Made by a program: the position numbers and the translations under genes
The notes under the pieces: model-generated
The model's input: the letters and a program-made list of their open reading frames with translations, nothing else
Databases searched by the model: none
What the model was told of the DNA's origin: nothing
Source: Asterochloris sp. CNOR1
Taxonomy: Eukaryota; Chlorophyta; Trebouxiophyceae; Trebouxiales; Trebouxiaceae
NCBI GenBank assembly: GCA_963969365.1
Contig: OZ017753.1
Span: forward strand, 1,860,001-1,924,000
Direction: 5' to 3'
Length of the DNA: 64,000 nt
Shown: in pieces, positions 1 to 10,999 of the stretch
Layout: each line of letters begins with the position of its first letter
Position numbering within the stretch: the first letter of the stretch is position 1

Positions 1-3000
1 GCATGAGGATAATAACAGGCTTTTCGGAATCGTGCTGCCCTTGCTGGTCTTTCTCTTCTGCCATTATTGAGAGATCTGGTCTCGTCCTACCGAGAGGTGG
101 CTGTGACCCGTCACGATGGCTCTCATCAGAGGCAAAACACTCCTGAGGATGCACGCCACCCTGAGCAGGTAATCTGAGCACTCTAACTGTGCAGGTCAAG
201 CTTGGCTAAACTTGTGCACCTGAGCATGCAGGAGCTGCGCAGTGGGCCCCACGCAAAGCGGCAGGTCCTATAGCGGTGCCAGCTCCATTGAGGGTACCGG
301 CGCTGAGAAGCCAGTGAGCATTGGGATCTCTTTACCAAGGCTGCACACTTGGCTCGTGCAGTGAATCAGCCTGGCGCACTGGCACCGGCAGCCCTGCCGG
401 GATGCATTGCACACGTTCCGGCTGTCGCCTGTACAAATCTCTGCAGACCTGCGCCCTTGTTCTGCAGGCAATCAGTGCAGAGGAGATATTTGAAAGCCCT
501 GAGGGCCAGACTTTCTACCGCCATGTCACACTCCTGGCAAGCTTGCTGCCTCATCATTGCACCCTCGCATCAGCAGTGCTGACCCGTCCCTTGTCCAAGG
601 GGATCTGCAAACCTGGACGTGCAGCTTCTTCTCGCCCTGCTGTTCACATGTCAATCAGTGCAGCCATTATGTGACACCCAATCTGTGTCAAGCGCTCCCC
701 TGTCTGCAGGCAGCTGCTCAGGAAGCTCTTGCCCGGAAGGCTTGTTGGCCCATGACACACCCCAAGAAGTTTGAAGCATGCATCGGGGGCCAGGCTAAGA
801 TGAACCTCTATCAACACTACATCATGGAGGCCCAACACACCTCACTAAGGTCAGGCCTCAATATCTCTTAGAGGCAATCGTCACAGCAGATGCCCAGGGC
901 CTGCAGACCTGGCGCTCTCTCCTGGAATGCTTGCACCCAAATGTGTGAGCACGCTGGTGCAATCTGCACTGGAAAAGACTTGCAGCACTTTTTCCACCAC
1001 AAAGCACTCCTGTAGGAGAAGGTGTGCAGCACTCTGTCAGCCTGCATGCTCAGGAGGCACCCAACCTGCTGGCTTCTTAGAAGCTGACCCTGTCATTGGT
1101 GTGCTGTCCTCTTGCAGGGAGTCACTTCAGCTCTGCACACACCCGACTGTCTCAAGGCCAATCCTGAGGTCCACATGCTGCCCTCATGCAGGTTGTCAGT
1201 TGAGCTCTGCATGCACCCAGACTGCTATCATTCTGAGGGCCCATCTTGACATTCATGTTGCTGTCCTCTTGTAGGGGTTCAATTGAGCACGGCCACAGAG
1301 CCATCGAGCAAGCTCTGCAGGAGCTGCAACAGGAGCTGCGGCAGGTGGGATGTTTGGCTGCCATTTGCACTCGGACTCAGCCACTAAAATTCTGGTGCTG
1401 CGGCACGCAAGCTGCACTGAGGCAGCAGCAGCCCCCTGTTCAGCTGTGCTACCGCTTTCAAGCTCATGAGAGCATCTCCTGAGTCTGACATTCATATCGC
1501 AGCCAGCAGCGCCTGGACAAGCGCTGTAGGGCAGACCATATAGCAGGCTTGCCTCCTGCATCACACTTTTGGCCGCATATTGTAGCAGTCTCTGCATCTT
1601 TGAGGCTTTGGCTTGGCTACCTGCAAGCAGCAGGCAAGGTGCTCCCCCTGATGTGCTGCACCTTGTCTGCCGCAGGTGCTGAAAGGGCCCTCGTCTGGCA
1701 AGGATGACCTGTTAGCCCTGCAGAGCGAGCTGGTGGCGGCCGAGTACCAGCTGGCGCAGACCCAGGCAGCGCTGGCTGATGCATGCAGACGCCAGGCTGA
1801 CACTGAGCGCCAACAGGTGCGGGGCTAGGAAGATTGGTTGGCTGGCAGGGATGTGGAGTGGCTAGGCACCAGCATCTGAGCATGGAATTTGCCTCATGGC
1901 CATGCTGCCATGTTCCTATTCCTGTCACCTGTGCTGCTCTGACACTGTACAACTTGGGCCCCCGCCAGCCTGCATGAGAAGCAGGCTGCCACCCATCCAC
2001 GTTTGTGGGCAGCGCAGCACTGATGAAGTCAATGCATCCAGCTCTGGAGCCAGGCCTGATGCCCACAGCAGGCAGGCCTGCGAACAGCAAGCCATCAGGT
2101 GCCATGCTTCCCACAGTGCCTGGCTGCATACCCCTCCAACTCTGGTCTTGTTCTGTGCAGGACCTGCTGCTGGGCACCATGCAGGCCGAGCGCAGGCAGT
2201 TTAGCCAGCTCCTGGCCCAGTGGCAGGCTCCTCAGCAAGCCCCTCAGCAGGCCTCCCCAGTGCGGGACATGGTCACAGCAGCTGCTTGCGGCAGCTCAGA
2301 CCTGGTCAGGGCAGTGCAGGCCAAGCAGGCTCATGTTGACGCCTGGAGGCTGGCTCGCACCCCTGCCGTGTGGTGGGCAGAGTCAGGCACCACAGCACCA
2401 GACGGCAGCCAGAAGGTGTGCTGGCCCCTCTGTCACGGTTGCGCGTCCAATGTCAAAATCCAGGCCTGCCAGCAGTGAAGCTGGGTCTGGCAAGAACCCG
2501 AAGCGGGCCAGCAGCATTCCAGTTAATTCAACAGCAATCAGTCCCATGTTGCCAGATGACTGTGCTCCCGAGGTGGTGCATCTGGCAAGCCCAGCAGGGC
2601 AGAATCTCACAGCAGAGCGCTGTCCTGCAGGCCATCATCAACCCCCAGAACAACCGAATCCATTGGGTCTCACCCCGGGGACGGCATCGCTGGGTTGCCC
2701 CACAGGAGCACACTGGCATGCCCCAGGTGGAGCACAGGGCAGCTGACCTGCAGCAGCAGGTGGCCTCGCTGCAGCAGCAGCTGCAAGATGCGCGGGAGCT
2801 GCCCCGCAAGCTACGCAGAGATTTCCAGCAGGTGGGTCACACCGTGCAACCGCACCATGTGTGCGCATGTCGCCATGTTGGTGGTTCCTGCTTTGTGTGC
2901 CTCTGCACATCATACTGATCGCAAAGGGGCGTCCTGGCAGCTCACAGTGGAGTGGACACGGTGCTGGCAATGCAGAGTCAGCACTGTACCAGAGAGCACT

Positions 3001-6000
3001 GGAAGTTGTGCCCAGATGTGGGACCCCGTTTTTCCCCTTGCAGGTGCTGGCTGATGCGTGGCAGTGGCATGCAACTGAATTTGCCTTACACACCCCACTG
3101 CACACGCTGGAAGATGCAAGTTGTCGCTTGCAGTGACCCACATTGGACCCTGCCCTTTCCCCACTGCAGGTGATGGACAATGCACTGGAGGTTGAGCAGG
3201 TTGCCCAGCAGTGCCTGGCGGAAATGCCCTTGACCTGTGTCTGCCATTTGCTGACGAGTCTGCAAGCTGCGCAGGTCACATGACACCCCCGATCTCTCTT
3301 GGCTCAGCAACATTCAAGCCCTTATGGCTCATAGTCTGCAACTCCATTGCACGGTGTTGACCTGTGGACTTCCCCTGCTGTAGGTGCTGGATGATGCACT
3401 GGAGGCTGAGCAGGCTGAGCAGCAGCGCCTTGCAGAGGACCACAGGGAGACGCTGAGGGCGCTGCGCAGCCAGGCCGCCAGCACTGCAGAAGTGCTGATG
3501 AGCGCCTTGGACTCCGAGAGGCAGCAGGTCGCCACCCTGGAGGTCAGCCCCCCCCAGCATTGCAGTGGCAGGCATGCAGCAAGCTCAACTTTTACCCTGA
3601 CGTGGTGCTGCCTAGATCAGCTGCATGTGGGTGTTCTGCTGGGGACCACGGATGGCACTGCGAATGCAGGGCAGACTGCCGCAAGACATCCTTGTTTGTG
3701 GTCAGCCTGAGAAGGTCTGGTCGCTGGGTGTTGGATACCAACTGTATGCAGATGACTGAAGGGCTGTAGCAATTGCCAACCGGCGAGTCCGTCTTGCGCT
3801 GCAGGCAGAAATCGAGCGGGTCCTGGAGCAGATGGGGGAGGAGCAGAAAGTGGCCAACTGCAAGGTTCAGGCACTTAATGCCAGGCGTCAGGAGCTAGAA
3901 GACAAACACGCCCAGCTGGGGGCCAAGCTGCAGGCAGCTGAGGAGGTAAGGGGTCGCAATCTGTCATGTCAAGGAGCAGTCCGAGGATCTTAAAAAGGGG
4001 GCGCTCTGGGCAGCCTAGGGGTTAAGGATGGCAATGCAGCTGGTATGCTGAGGGGCAAGCCTTGCTGTGCATGGCCTGAGACTGTGTCATTGCAGCAAGC
4101 TTGGGAGGAAAGGGGTCCCATCTGGTATGCCTCCGCGGCACGCCATGCAGATGGGCTTGTATCATACGTGCAAAGGTAGCGTCTGAGTTTCTCACCTGAG
4201 AGCGCGAGGGGCGTTGAGACGCACAGGGGGAGTGGGGCACTGTCTGTGGACGGCATGGCTTCAGGGATGCAGCTGCAGGCCTGAAAGAGGTCAGAGGGCC
4301 CACATGGCATGTTGATCTGGGTGTGAGGAACAAGCAAGCAGCACAAGGAGAAGCTTGAGCGGTTTGCATGCCTGTGCTGCATGCTGTGATGGGCACGGCT
4401 GCTGCAAAGCCTCCACAAGATCCTGATGAGGTGCAGCGCATGGCATTCAGATGCTGTGGGCTGACATGGTCCTGCCGCAGCCTGCCAGCAGCACCCATAT
4501 CGCCCCAGACCAGGCCCCGCAGGCGGCCTAGTGGGCACCAGCAGCTGGTCACCGATTGGCTGATTGGCCAACTGCATTCACAGGTGCAGGCTGTAGCTTG
4601 AGCCGCCTGCAGGCCTGGGGTGAGGCAGGCAGTGTCTTGCACCTGAGAGCTTCGGCACAGTGTAACGCTTACAGGCCCTGATGACAAGGTCTCACACCTC
4701 TGCCCGTCTCTGCAGGAGCACCGGGACGTAGTCACCAAATACCAACTCAAATCCCTCAGCCTGGAGGCAGAGCGCAACTCAGCTGAACTGATACAGGGAC
4801 ACCTAATCAAAGCTCAGGTCAGGACACACCTGCCACGCTTCCCTGGCTTGTATGCAATGCAATGGTCCCTGGTGGCTGGGCTGGCTGGCAGACAGCAGGA
4901 AGACTTACTTTGGACTGCTCAGCAATTGAGCTCCTGCAGACGCCGCTACAATCTATTTGGAGTGCTATTGTGCGTGGTTGGCTGGCCAGGCAGATTGCAG
5001 TGAGAGGCTCATGATGTGCACTCACAGCTGTTGAGCAAGGCTCGTGTCAGAAATCCCTGCAGCTGTCCTTGTGGGTGGTTGACTGCCTCCAATTGGCTGG
5101 GCTTGTGGACGGCAGCAGGCCCGTGATGACTGCATCAAGGTGCCAAGCGAAGCATTGGTCTGGGCGGCTCAATTGTTGTCATCCCTTGAGCCTGGTCGGG
5201 AAACCCATCAGCCATCAAGATGATGGCTCTCTCTGTGTGACGTCAGTGCTTCCTCCTGTCCCGGCAGGACCGCGTGAGGGACCTTGAGCAGAAGCTGGGG
5301 CTGGGTGAGTGGTACCGCAAGAGGCTGGACAGCACCAGGGAGCAACTGAGGGTGGTTGATCTGCAGCTGGCGGCTGCTGTGGGCACCTCACAAGATGCCC
5401 TGCATGCTGCGATGGATGTGGCAGAGCTTGAGGGGGACGTCGCCAGGCACCCAGGTCAGCTATGTGATCACTCTGCTGTCAAGTTTGAGACGGCCAGATC
5501 TGTCAGGCCGGGCACAGGACTTGGGGCAAGAGACCGCTGGTGTGGGCAGAGCATATGATGGCCTGCATGCTGCCATTGTAGTCCTGAGCTTGAGGGGTCG
5601 CTGCAGAGCGCTCCTCAGGTGTGCACATGCTGCTGGCAACACTGCGTCCACCATGGGGCCTGACTTGACGGGCACCACTGAGGTCAGGGCAGGCTGTGCT
5701 GGATGCCAATGTCCTTGTCAGACCTCATCATGTGGAGCAGACTCTGTGATGCATGCAGAGAGCGATTGCAGGGCTGGGAGAGCGTTGTCTCTCTGCCGCG
5801 CCGCATGCAGGCTGACCTCTGACTGTGCCATCCAGAGCATGGCAGTAAAGCACAGAGCAGTGAAAATGCCTCCGCATGCAAGCCCAGAGATGATGTACGC
5901 AGGCCTGGCCATGCCAGTTGCATTGACTTCCTCCTGCTGGCTGGGTGCAGCAGCCCCTGTTTGGGGTAGCGGCGCCTGCCCTGCAAGCAAGTCGGAAGAC

Positions 6001-8158
6001 AGCGCCGAGGACAGTGGCACAGACATGTCGGACCTTTCCTCCGACTCTGAGGAGCTTTACAGCGAAGGCGACATCGGCATGGCTGAACTGAAGGAGTTGC
6101 AGGTTTGTTCAGAGGGGTGACCTGCTCACAAGTTATCAGGGTTGCAACAGGGCCTGGGTGGTTCTCAGCTGCAACAGGCATGCTGTGGAAGACAGCTATG
6201 TTGAGCTGGAGGCGCCTCAAGTGAACATGGAAGTCTCTGGCCTTCACGACGGGCTTGCTGCTGCATCGCACGCTGAGTTACCTGGCCACAGGCAAGGCAT
6301 GTACGTCCTGGCAGAGCTGCTGGTGAGGTGCCAGAGTGGCTGCAGACTGTGAGGTCTCCTTGAACAACCCTTTGTCCTTGCGGAGCAGATGGTTCAGGAG
6401 GCAGCCTGAGTGTGCCCAGACACTTGTGGATTCTGGATGCGAGTTCTTTCCTCATGTGCCCTCAACTTTGAGGCTACAGCTGGGTGTGGAGGTGGATGAG
6501 AGGCAGTGACAGTAGTGCAGCAGGGCCGCCAAGTACGCCGGCAAACCGTGGACATGAATGCCCTGCTGCAGGCCCTGAGTGGCCCACCCTCCCTCAGCAG
6601 GAGCAGCTGGGGGACCGCTGATATGCAGCAGCAATGCCAGGAGAGCACGCTTGCAAGCCCTTCCTCTGCAGGTTCCCTCCGGGTCATGCGGTGCAGCAGG
6701 CCAGTGGGCGCCTACCAACTCTGAGTGCAATCCCTCCCCATCATGCAGGACCAGCTGGATGTGGAGATGACTAAGAAGGAGAGGCTTGTGGACTTGCTGC
6801 GTGACGAGAGCACTGAGAAGCAGAAGTGGCAGAAGAAGCTGGAAGGCCTGCAGCAGGAGGTTGGGGACCAGCTGGCAGCACAGAAGGGCGCGTATGAGCA
6901 GAGGGTGGCACAGCTGCAGCAGTACCTGAAGGCTGTGCAGGAGCGCAAGGTCGAGCAGCTGGCAGCACAGAAGGACGCATATGAGCAGAGGATGGCACAG
7001 CTGCAGCATGAGATGCAGGCTCTGCAGGGGCGCAAGGTCGGGCATGGTGCAGTGGTAGAAGCTGACTGCTGCTGAAGTGATTGCTAGGGCATGCTCACCT
7101 GCAGCGGCAGGCTGGGTTGTGTCACCGGGTGCGGCCTGGTACAATGGTGATGCAAGATTGCAGTGGAGGTTGCTGGTGCACACGAGTCAGCTGCCAGCAG
7201 ACCTTTGTCAGGTCTGTCATTGCTAAAGGCAGCTGAGTAGAAATGTCCGGGCTGTTGCAGTTGTAGGTGAGGTCGGCTGCTGGCATGCACAGCGCTGAAG
7301 GGCCGCGCCACTTGAAACGCCGTGTGTGACTGCCGCTGCAGGCTCCGGAGGGCAGTGCCGCCCCTGACGACAGCCAGCAGCTGGCCTCCAGTCTGTACCA
7401 CCTGGGCAGGCTCATTGCTGACAGGGCCGTCTCCCCGCAGCAGCTGGCCGACATGTTCCGAGTCAGCCCCTCTGCTGAGGCAGGAGGCCAGGATGGCATG
7501 GCTGCTGACACTGGTGAGGCTGCAGGTGGCAGCCACTCCCCAGGTGGGTGCTCTGCATGACCGCACCGGCGCAATGCAGAATTGACCCGCAGCTGGTCTG
7601 GCTTGGGCAGACGTCTCTTTCCCATGGGCAGCAACGCTGCTGTCCTTGAGCTTTGAAGGCTGCCGCTCCGTTGTTGGCTTCAGAAAGCCCTTGCATGTAT
7701 GCATTCCTGACATGAAGCATCCAACCAGCCAGACAATGTCATGCTGTGCAGGCGTGTCTGGGCTGTCTGAGCAGCCCTGGCTGGGCTCAAAGCAGCGCAA
7801 GGTGCCCTCGCCCCCAGAGGTCACAGAGGCTGTCCGGAAGTGGACGCCTGGGAGCCCATCCTCAGGTGCAGTTGGCTGGATGGCCTTTCCGCCCTGCTCC
7901 TGTGCAGCTTCTAGGCAGCCACCTGACTCTGGTGCAATGCTACCACTGGCGCTTGCTCTGGACTGTCGAGTGCTTGAGCAGCCACCCCGTGAGGTGCACT
8001 GCCTGCACTGCTGCTTGCTTGGGTCCCTTACTGCACTGCACTGCATGTGCCCAGCCACCTGATGGAGCAACCCCATTCTTGCTTGAATGAACCCTGGCTG
8101 CACTGCCTGAGAAGAACAGCAGCCAACAGCAGCGCCCAGGGTGCCGAGAATCCTTCTG
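1..8158 (+). CDS. Coiled-coil protein, multi-exon, 5' end unresolved
   Basis: No enzyme domain is recognised. The spliced product is dominated by Gln/Glu/Ala/Leu-rich heptads typical of a long coiled coil, so a scaffold or cytoskeletal role is only inference. Well-supported exons, each flanked by AG and GT and open in one frame, lie at about 1275-1344, 1675-1817, 2161-2415, 2632-2831, 3384-3542, 3805-3945, 4714-4818, 5268-5455, 5986-6102, 6515-6640, 6748-7036, 7343-7540, 7750-7864 and 7909-7999; the last short exon ends at a TGA near 8158. An acidic stretch (residues such as SEDSAEDSGTDMSDLSSDSE) lies in the 5986 exon. The 6748 exon carries a perfectly in-frame 29-residue tandem repeat. Before 1275 possible exons exist (one ends at 172, another spans about 232-314), but neither a start codon nor a continuous frame could be fixed, so the gene may begin outside the window. 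Decayed exon copies sit in several introns. Confidence 0.6.
1107..1344 (+). repeat. Three-copy exon-start repeat in coiled-coil gene
   Basis: The real acceptor and exon start near 1275 is preceded by two similar segments starting near 1107 and 1179. Each has a pyrimidine run, a CAG and then a related exon-like stretch. Only the last is followed by a long open coiled-coil exon, so the two upstream ones look like decayed direct copies inside the intron. Spacing is roughly 70-85 bases. Confidence 0.55.
3041..3445 (+). repeat. Three-copy decayed exon duplication in coiled-coil gene
   Basis: The functional exon begins at 3384 with residues VLDDALEAEQAEQQ. A closely similar stretch at 3170 reads VMDNALEVEQVAQQ and then loses the frame. 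A more diverged one at 3044 reads VLADAW before decaying. All three follow a pyrimidine-rich tract ending in AG, so acceptor and exon start were copied together. The copies are direct and lie about 126 and 214 bases apart. Confidence 0.75.
6869..7042 (+). repeat. In-frame 87-bp tandem repeat inside an exon
   Basis: Two adjacent 87-base units encode QLAAQKGAYEQRVAQLQQ... and QLAAQKDAYEQRMAQLQH.... The second unit runs into the exon's own donor (CGCAAG followed by gtcggg). The first unit contains the matching CGCAAGGTCG inside coding sequence, so the exon holds a potential internal donor identical in layout to the real one. Confidence 0.85.
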
Positions 8159-8692
8159 AGCGGCAATTGCAGTCTGCAGACCGCCAACATATTGTCAGCT
8201 GCCTGCACAGGTAGCCAGGACCATTGATGCCACCAGCATTCATGAAGATGTTGGGCACATCCACAAGTTACTGTACTTGTGTCAAGACTGTGAAGTGATG
8301 GCAGCTTTGCAGCCCAATGTAGACTTGTGTCCTTCCCTGGCTGTTTGTGGTCCGCTCTGCCAACTCCCCTTGGCTGCTTGTTGTCCACTTTGCTAACTCC
8401 CAACATCTTGTAGATTGTTGTCTTGTGCCATTGTGTTGTTCGGTAAGCTCTGTAACAAACTCATGCTTGGACTTTGCTGAGGTAGCACATACATCATGCA
8501 TGACGAAAGACATGACATGAATGTATAGGGACTGCCATGGTGGTGCCGTTGAGTTTGTATCTGTGCAAGCAGCTCCAGAATTATGGAGATACTACTGCCC
8601 TCATGTGCTTGAGGCTCAGCTGATCAGAACAGCCACCAGCCAAACAATGCCTTGCATACTGGGAAACATGCATTGGGGTGGCGGCTGCGTGC
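8159..8692. other. Convergent intergenic region and 3' UTRs
   Basis: This lies between two converging genes. It holds a two-copy 33-base direct repeat at 8338-8402 (units starting tggctgtttgtgg and tggctgcttgttg) and a TGTAAC at 8451-8456. TGTAA is the usual green-algal polyadenylation signal, which fits the end of the plus-strand gene. Nothing else was recognised. Confidence 0.4.
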
Positions 8693-10416
8693 TCAGGCCG
8701 TCTGCTCCATTCTTGGCATAGCGTTCACCAGGGGAGCTGACTGTGACACCACAGCCTGACTGGATGCCAGGCTGGGTGCAGGGGCTGGTGCACTGGCAAA
8801 CAATGTGCTCAGCAGCTTGCTGGGTGGGGCTGGGGCGGCTGGCTTCTGCATGCAGGAAGTGGAACAGGTGGGGGCGGTCGTAGGTGCAGTACTCAGAAAC
8901 AAGGCCACTGCAGCACAAAGTATTGGCACAATGGCGCAGTGCATCTGCTGGTAAGCTGGTCACTGGCAGGACACTCTGCTGATCTGCTCACAGCAACACT
9001 TTCAGAGGGTCACTCAAGTACAGCTTCACAGCGAAAGAACATCAGGCAAAACTCACATAGGCGGGAGCTGTTGGCTCCTCAGCAGCATGCAACTCGTCAA
9101 AGGCATTGCTGGCTGCGGTCATGGCGACGGCCACAGTCTGAGCGTACAGAGCAGGAGCACTGGGAACTGCAGCCAGCGCTTGAATGCGGGCATTGACTGT
9201 ATTCTGGGAGACACCTGCTGCCTTAGCCTGCACAAAGTAAAGAAGACCTGTCAGGCAGGGGGGCCATGCTGATGTCTACAGTAGTGGCTGCAAAGCTTTC
9301 CCAGGTTTTGAGGGGCAAGCTAAAGCTGCCAGATCCAGAACCTGACAGTGCTGCCAAAACCAGCAAGCAGTGGTACACCCATCATCAAGTCACTTACAGC
9401 CGCCTCCTTGAGGTGGACTGGCTAAGGCAGGTCTTGATGTGGTTACAGCAACAATTTGTAATGTACCCTCCCTGATGACAGGGGTGGTGCCACACCATGT
9501 CAGATGCCAGCTCACATTTGAGAAGGCGTCTGTGAAGGCACCCTCCACGGCGCCAGTCTGGTAGCCTGTTGCATTCATTACACTGTTGGCGCAGACCATG
9601 GCTACATCCATGCCAGATGCGGCAAAGGAGTCCCCTGTCTGGGCGCCCAGCAGCCATTCCTTAAGCGCAAACACCACTGCTGTCTGCTGCACGCCGGTGT
9701 CCAGGTCTGCAGGCAGGACAGTAAGACGCTCAACTTTGGTTGCGGGCTGTATCCAACACTTCCACGGTAGGACTACAGCAGCGTGCTGTGCGCCAGTGAT
9801 CAAGTCTGCAGACAGATGAGGCCATATACAGCTGACGCAACTATCCATCACTTTGGTGACACACAGCTGTCAAGCTCTGCAGGATGGCAGCAGCGGACAC
9901 GCACCTGCAGCAGGCATGTGAGGCCACCCTCATCACCTGTAAAGGCGGTGCGGAACATGCCACCCAATTGGTCGGCATCTGCAGGGACTGCTGGGGCAAT
10001 GCCGCTGGCATTCACATAGGCGTATTGGGTCTGGCCCACAGCAATGCTGATGAGGGTGGCATTGGGCTGTACTTGGTAGAGTCCATTTCCTCCTGCAGGG
10101 GGCCAAGTCAAGCATCAGCAACAGCTGGCAACATGCAGCACCACTTCACAAAAATGTGCACATGGGATATGTCCTCCCAGCTGGAACCAGAATGCCACTG
10201 ATGATCACCTGGGTATAACTGGTCAAGGAGCTGTCTGGCACGTGCTCCATTCCCTGCGATCATGGCTGATGTGACAGCATCCATGCGAGTGATGTTGCCA
10301 TCCGTGCAGTTGAAGCTCTGCGAAGCTTGGACAGAGTAAAGGCCCTGTGCCTGGGCTGCAGAGGCAGACAGGAGGGCTGTGGCCAGCAGGGCAAAGGTGT
10401 AGTGTGCCATGGTCAT
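8693..10416 (-). CDS. Secreted glycoprotein-like protein of unknown function
   Basis: Five exons join in perfect phase: 10416-10209, 10092-9937, 9706-9516, 9227-9056 and 8947-8693, giving about 327 residues. The N-terminus is a clear signal peptide (hydrophobic run FALLATALLSASAAQAQ after MTMAHYT). Several N-glycosylation sequons follow (NCT, NAT, NAS, NAT). The middle is Ala-rich without a recognisable domain. The C-terminal fifth is rich in Ala-Pro and Ser, as in algal cell-wall or extracellular glycoproteins; a short hydrophobic run precedes it but is too weak to call a membrane anchor. An ATG six bases downstream of the chosen one would give the same mature protein. Export to the cell surface is inferred from the signal peptide; no function is proposed. 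The last exon is also open in a Cys-rich frame, but the splice phase supports the frame given. Confidence 0.6.
9658..9805 (-). repeat. Decayed copy of an exon start in secreted-protein gene
   Basis: The exon starting at 9706 on the minus strand (DLDTGVQQTAVVFAL) has an intronic counterpart starting at 9805 that reads DLITGAQHAAVVLP in the matching frame and then decays. Both follow CTGCAG. Direct copies about 99 bases apart. Confidence 0.7.
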
Positions 10417-10686
10417 GAGAAATGTGGTAGGAGCTCATGGCAGAGGCCATTTTGAATGGTGGATCCCCTACATCCATGCAGATCCTCTGTGTACCCAATG
10501 GACCAGGGTGGACAGCTTGTTCGTCAACTCCAAAGGTACAATAAATTGCAGCCCGGGGCCCCCCCGCGTTGCAAGGGTCCAAATCACATTGAAAGAGCAG
10601 GCCAGTGCTTGTATACCGTCCTTGTATATTACACTGACTCAACAGCAGTCGTGGTTGTATCCGTGCACAATCCTCCCTTCAACAGA

Positions 10687-10760
10687 TCTCCCGTAGCTCA
10701 GTTGGTTAGAGCGTTCGACTGTTAATCGAGAGGTCGACAGTTCGAAACTGTCCGGGAGAG
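10687..10760 (+). tRNA. trnN(GUU): tRNA-Asn (anticodon GTT)
   Basis: A 74-base cloverleaf can be folded by eye. The acceptor stem TCTCCCG pairs with CGGGAGA. The D arm contains AGTTGGTTA. The anticodon stem TTCGA/TCGAG encloses loop CTGTTAA with anticodon GTT, and the T arm is GACAG-TTCGAAA-CTGTC with a G discriminator. No intron is present. The internal A and B boxes (TAGCTCAGTTGG and GTTCGAAACTG) are intact, so RNA polymerase III transcription is expected. Confidence 0.95.
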
Positions 10761-10783
10761 GATACCTGAAGCTGCACTACAGC

Positions 10784-10787
10784 TTTT
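10784..10787 (+). terminator. Likely Pol III terminator (T4) of tRNA-Asn
   Basis: The first run of four T residues downstream of the tRNA, 24 bases after its 3' end, sits where an RNA polymerase III terminator is expected. Confidence 0.5.
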
Positions 10788-10797
10788 GCTTCTGGCA

Positions 10798-10928
10798 AAG
10801 GGAGAGGGAATAGGCTCTCAAAGAGTAGTAAGACAAACCATGATGGCTGAGCTTGTGTATCGGCATGGAGAGGGATAGGCTTTGTAACTAGTAAGAGTAG
10901 TCTTGATGGCTATATCATGTATACTGCC
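10798..10928 (+). repeat. Imperfect two-copy repeat downstream of tRNA-Asn
   Basis: Two related segments start near 10800 (ggagagggaataggct) and 10868 (ggagagggataggct). Each continues through a 'gtaaga...gatggct...tgtat' pattern, about 68 bases apart. They lie between the tRNA and the 3' end of the ChlH gene and have no coding potential. Confidence 0.6.
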
Positions 10929-10999
10929 ACACACGTATCAAAGTGGGAAGGAAGCGAGGGAAACGGAGCCATGGATCTGAAATGAGAAGACAAATGTTC

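Noticed and set aside
9-60. Hydrophobic frame LFGIVLPLLVFLFCHY followed by a stop, as a membrane anchor of an upstream gene
   Set aside because: Another frame over the same bases reads into a plausible exon ending at 172, and the upstream context is outside the window; the evidence is too thin.
7084-8406. A 440-codon open frame on the minus strand opposite the end of the first coiled-coil gene
   Set aside because: The plus strand has in-phase exons with good splice sites over the same interval, and the minus-strand product is low complexity without any domain; it includes a translated UTR repeat.
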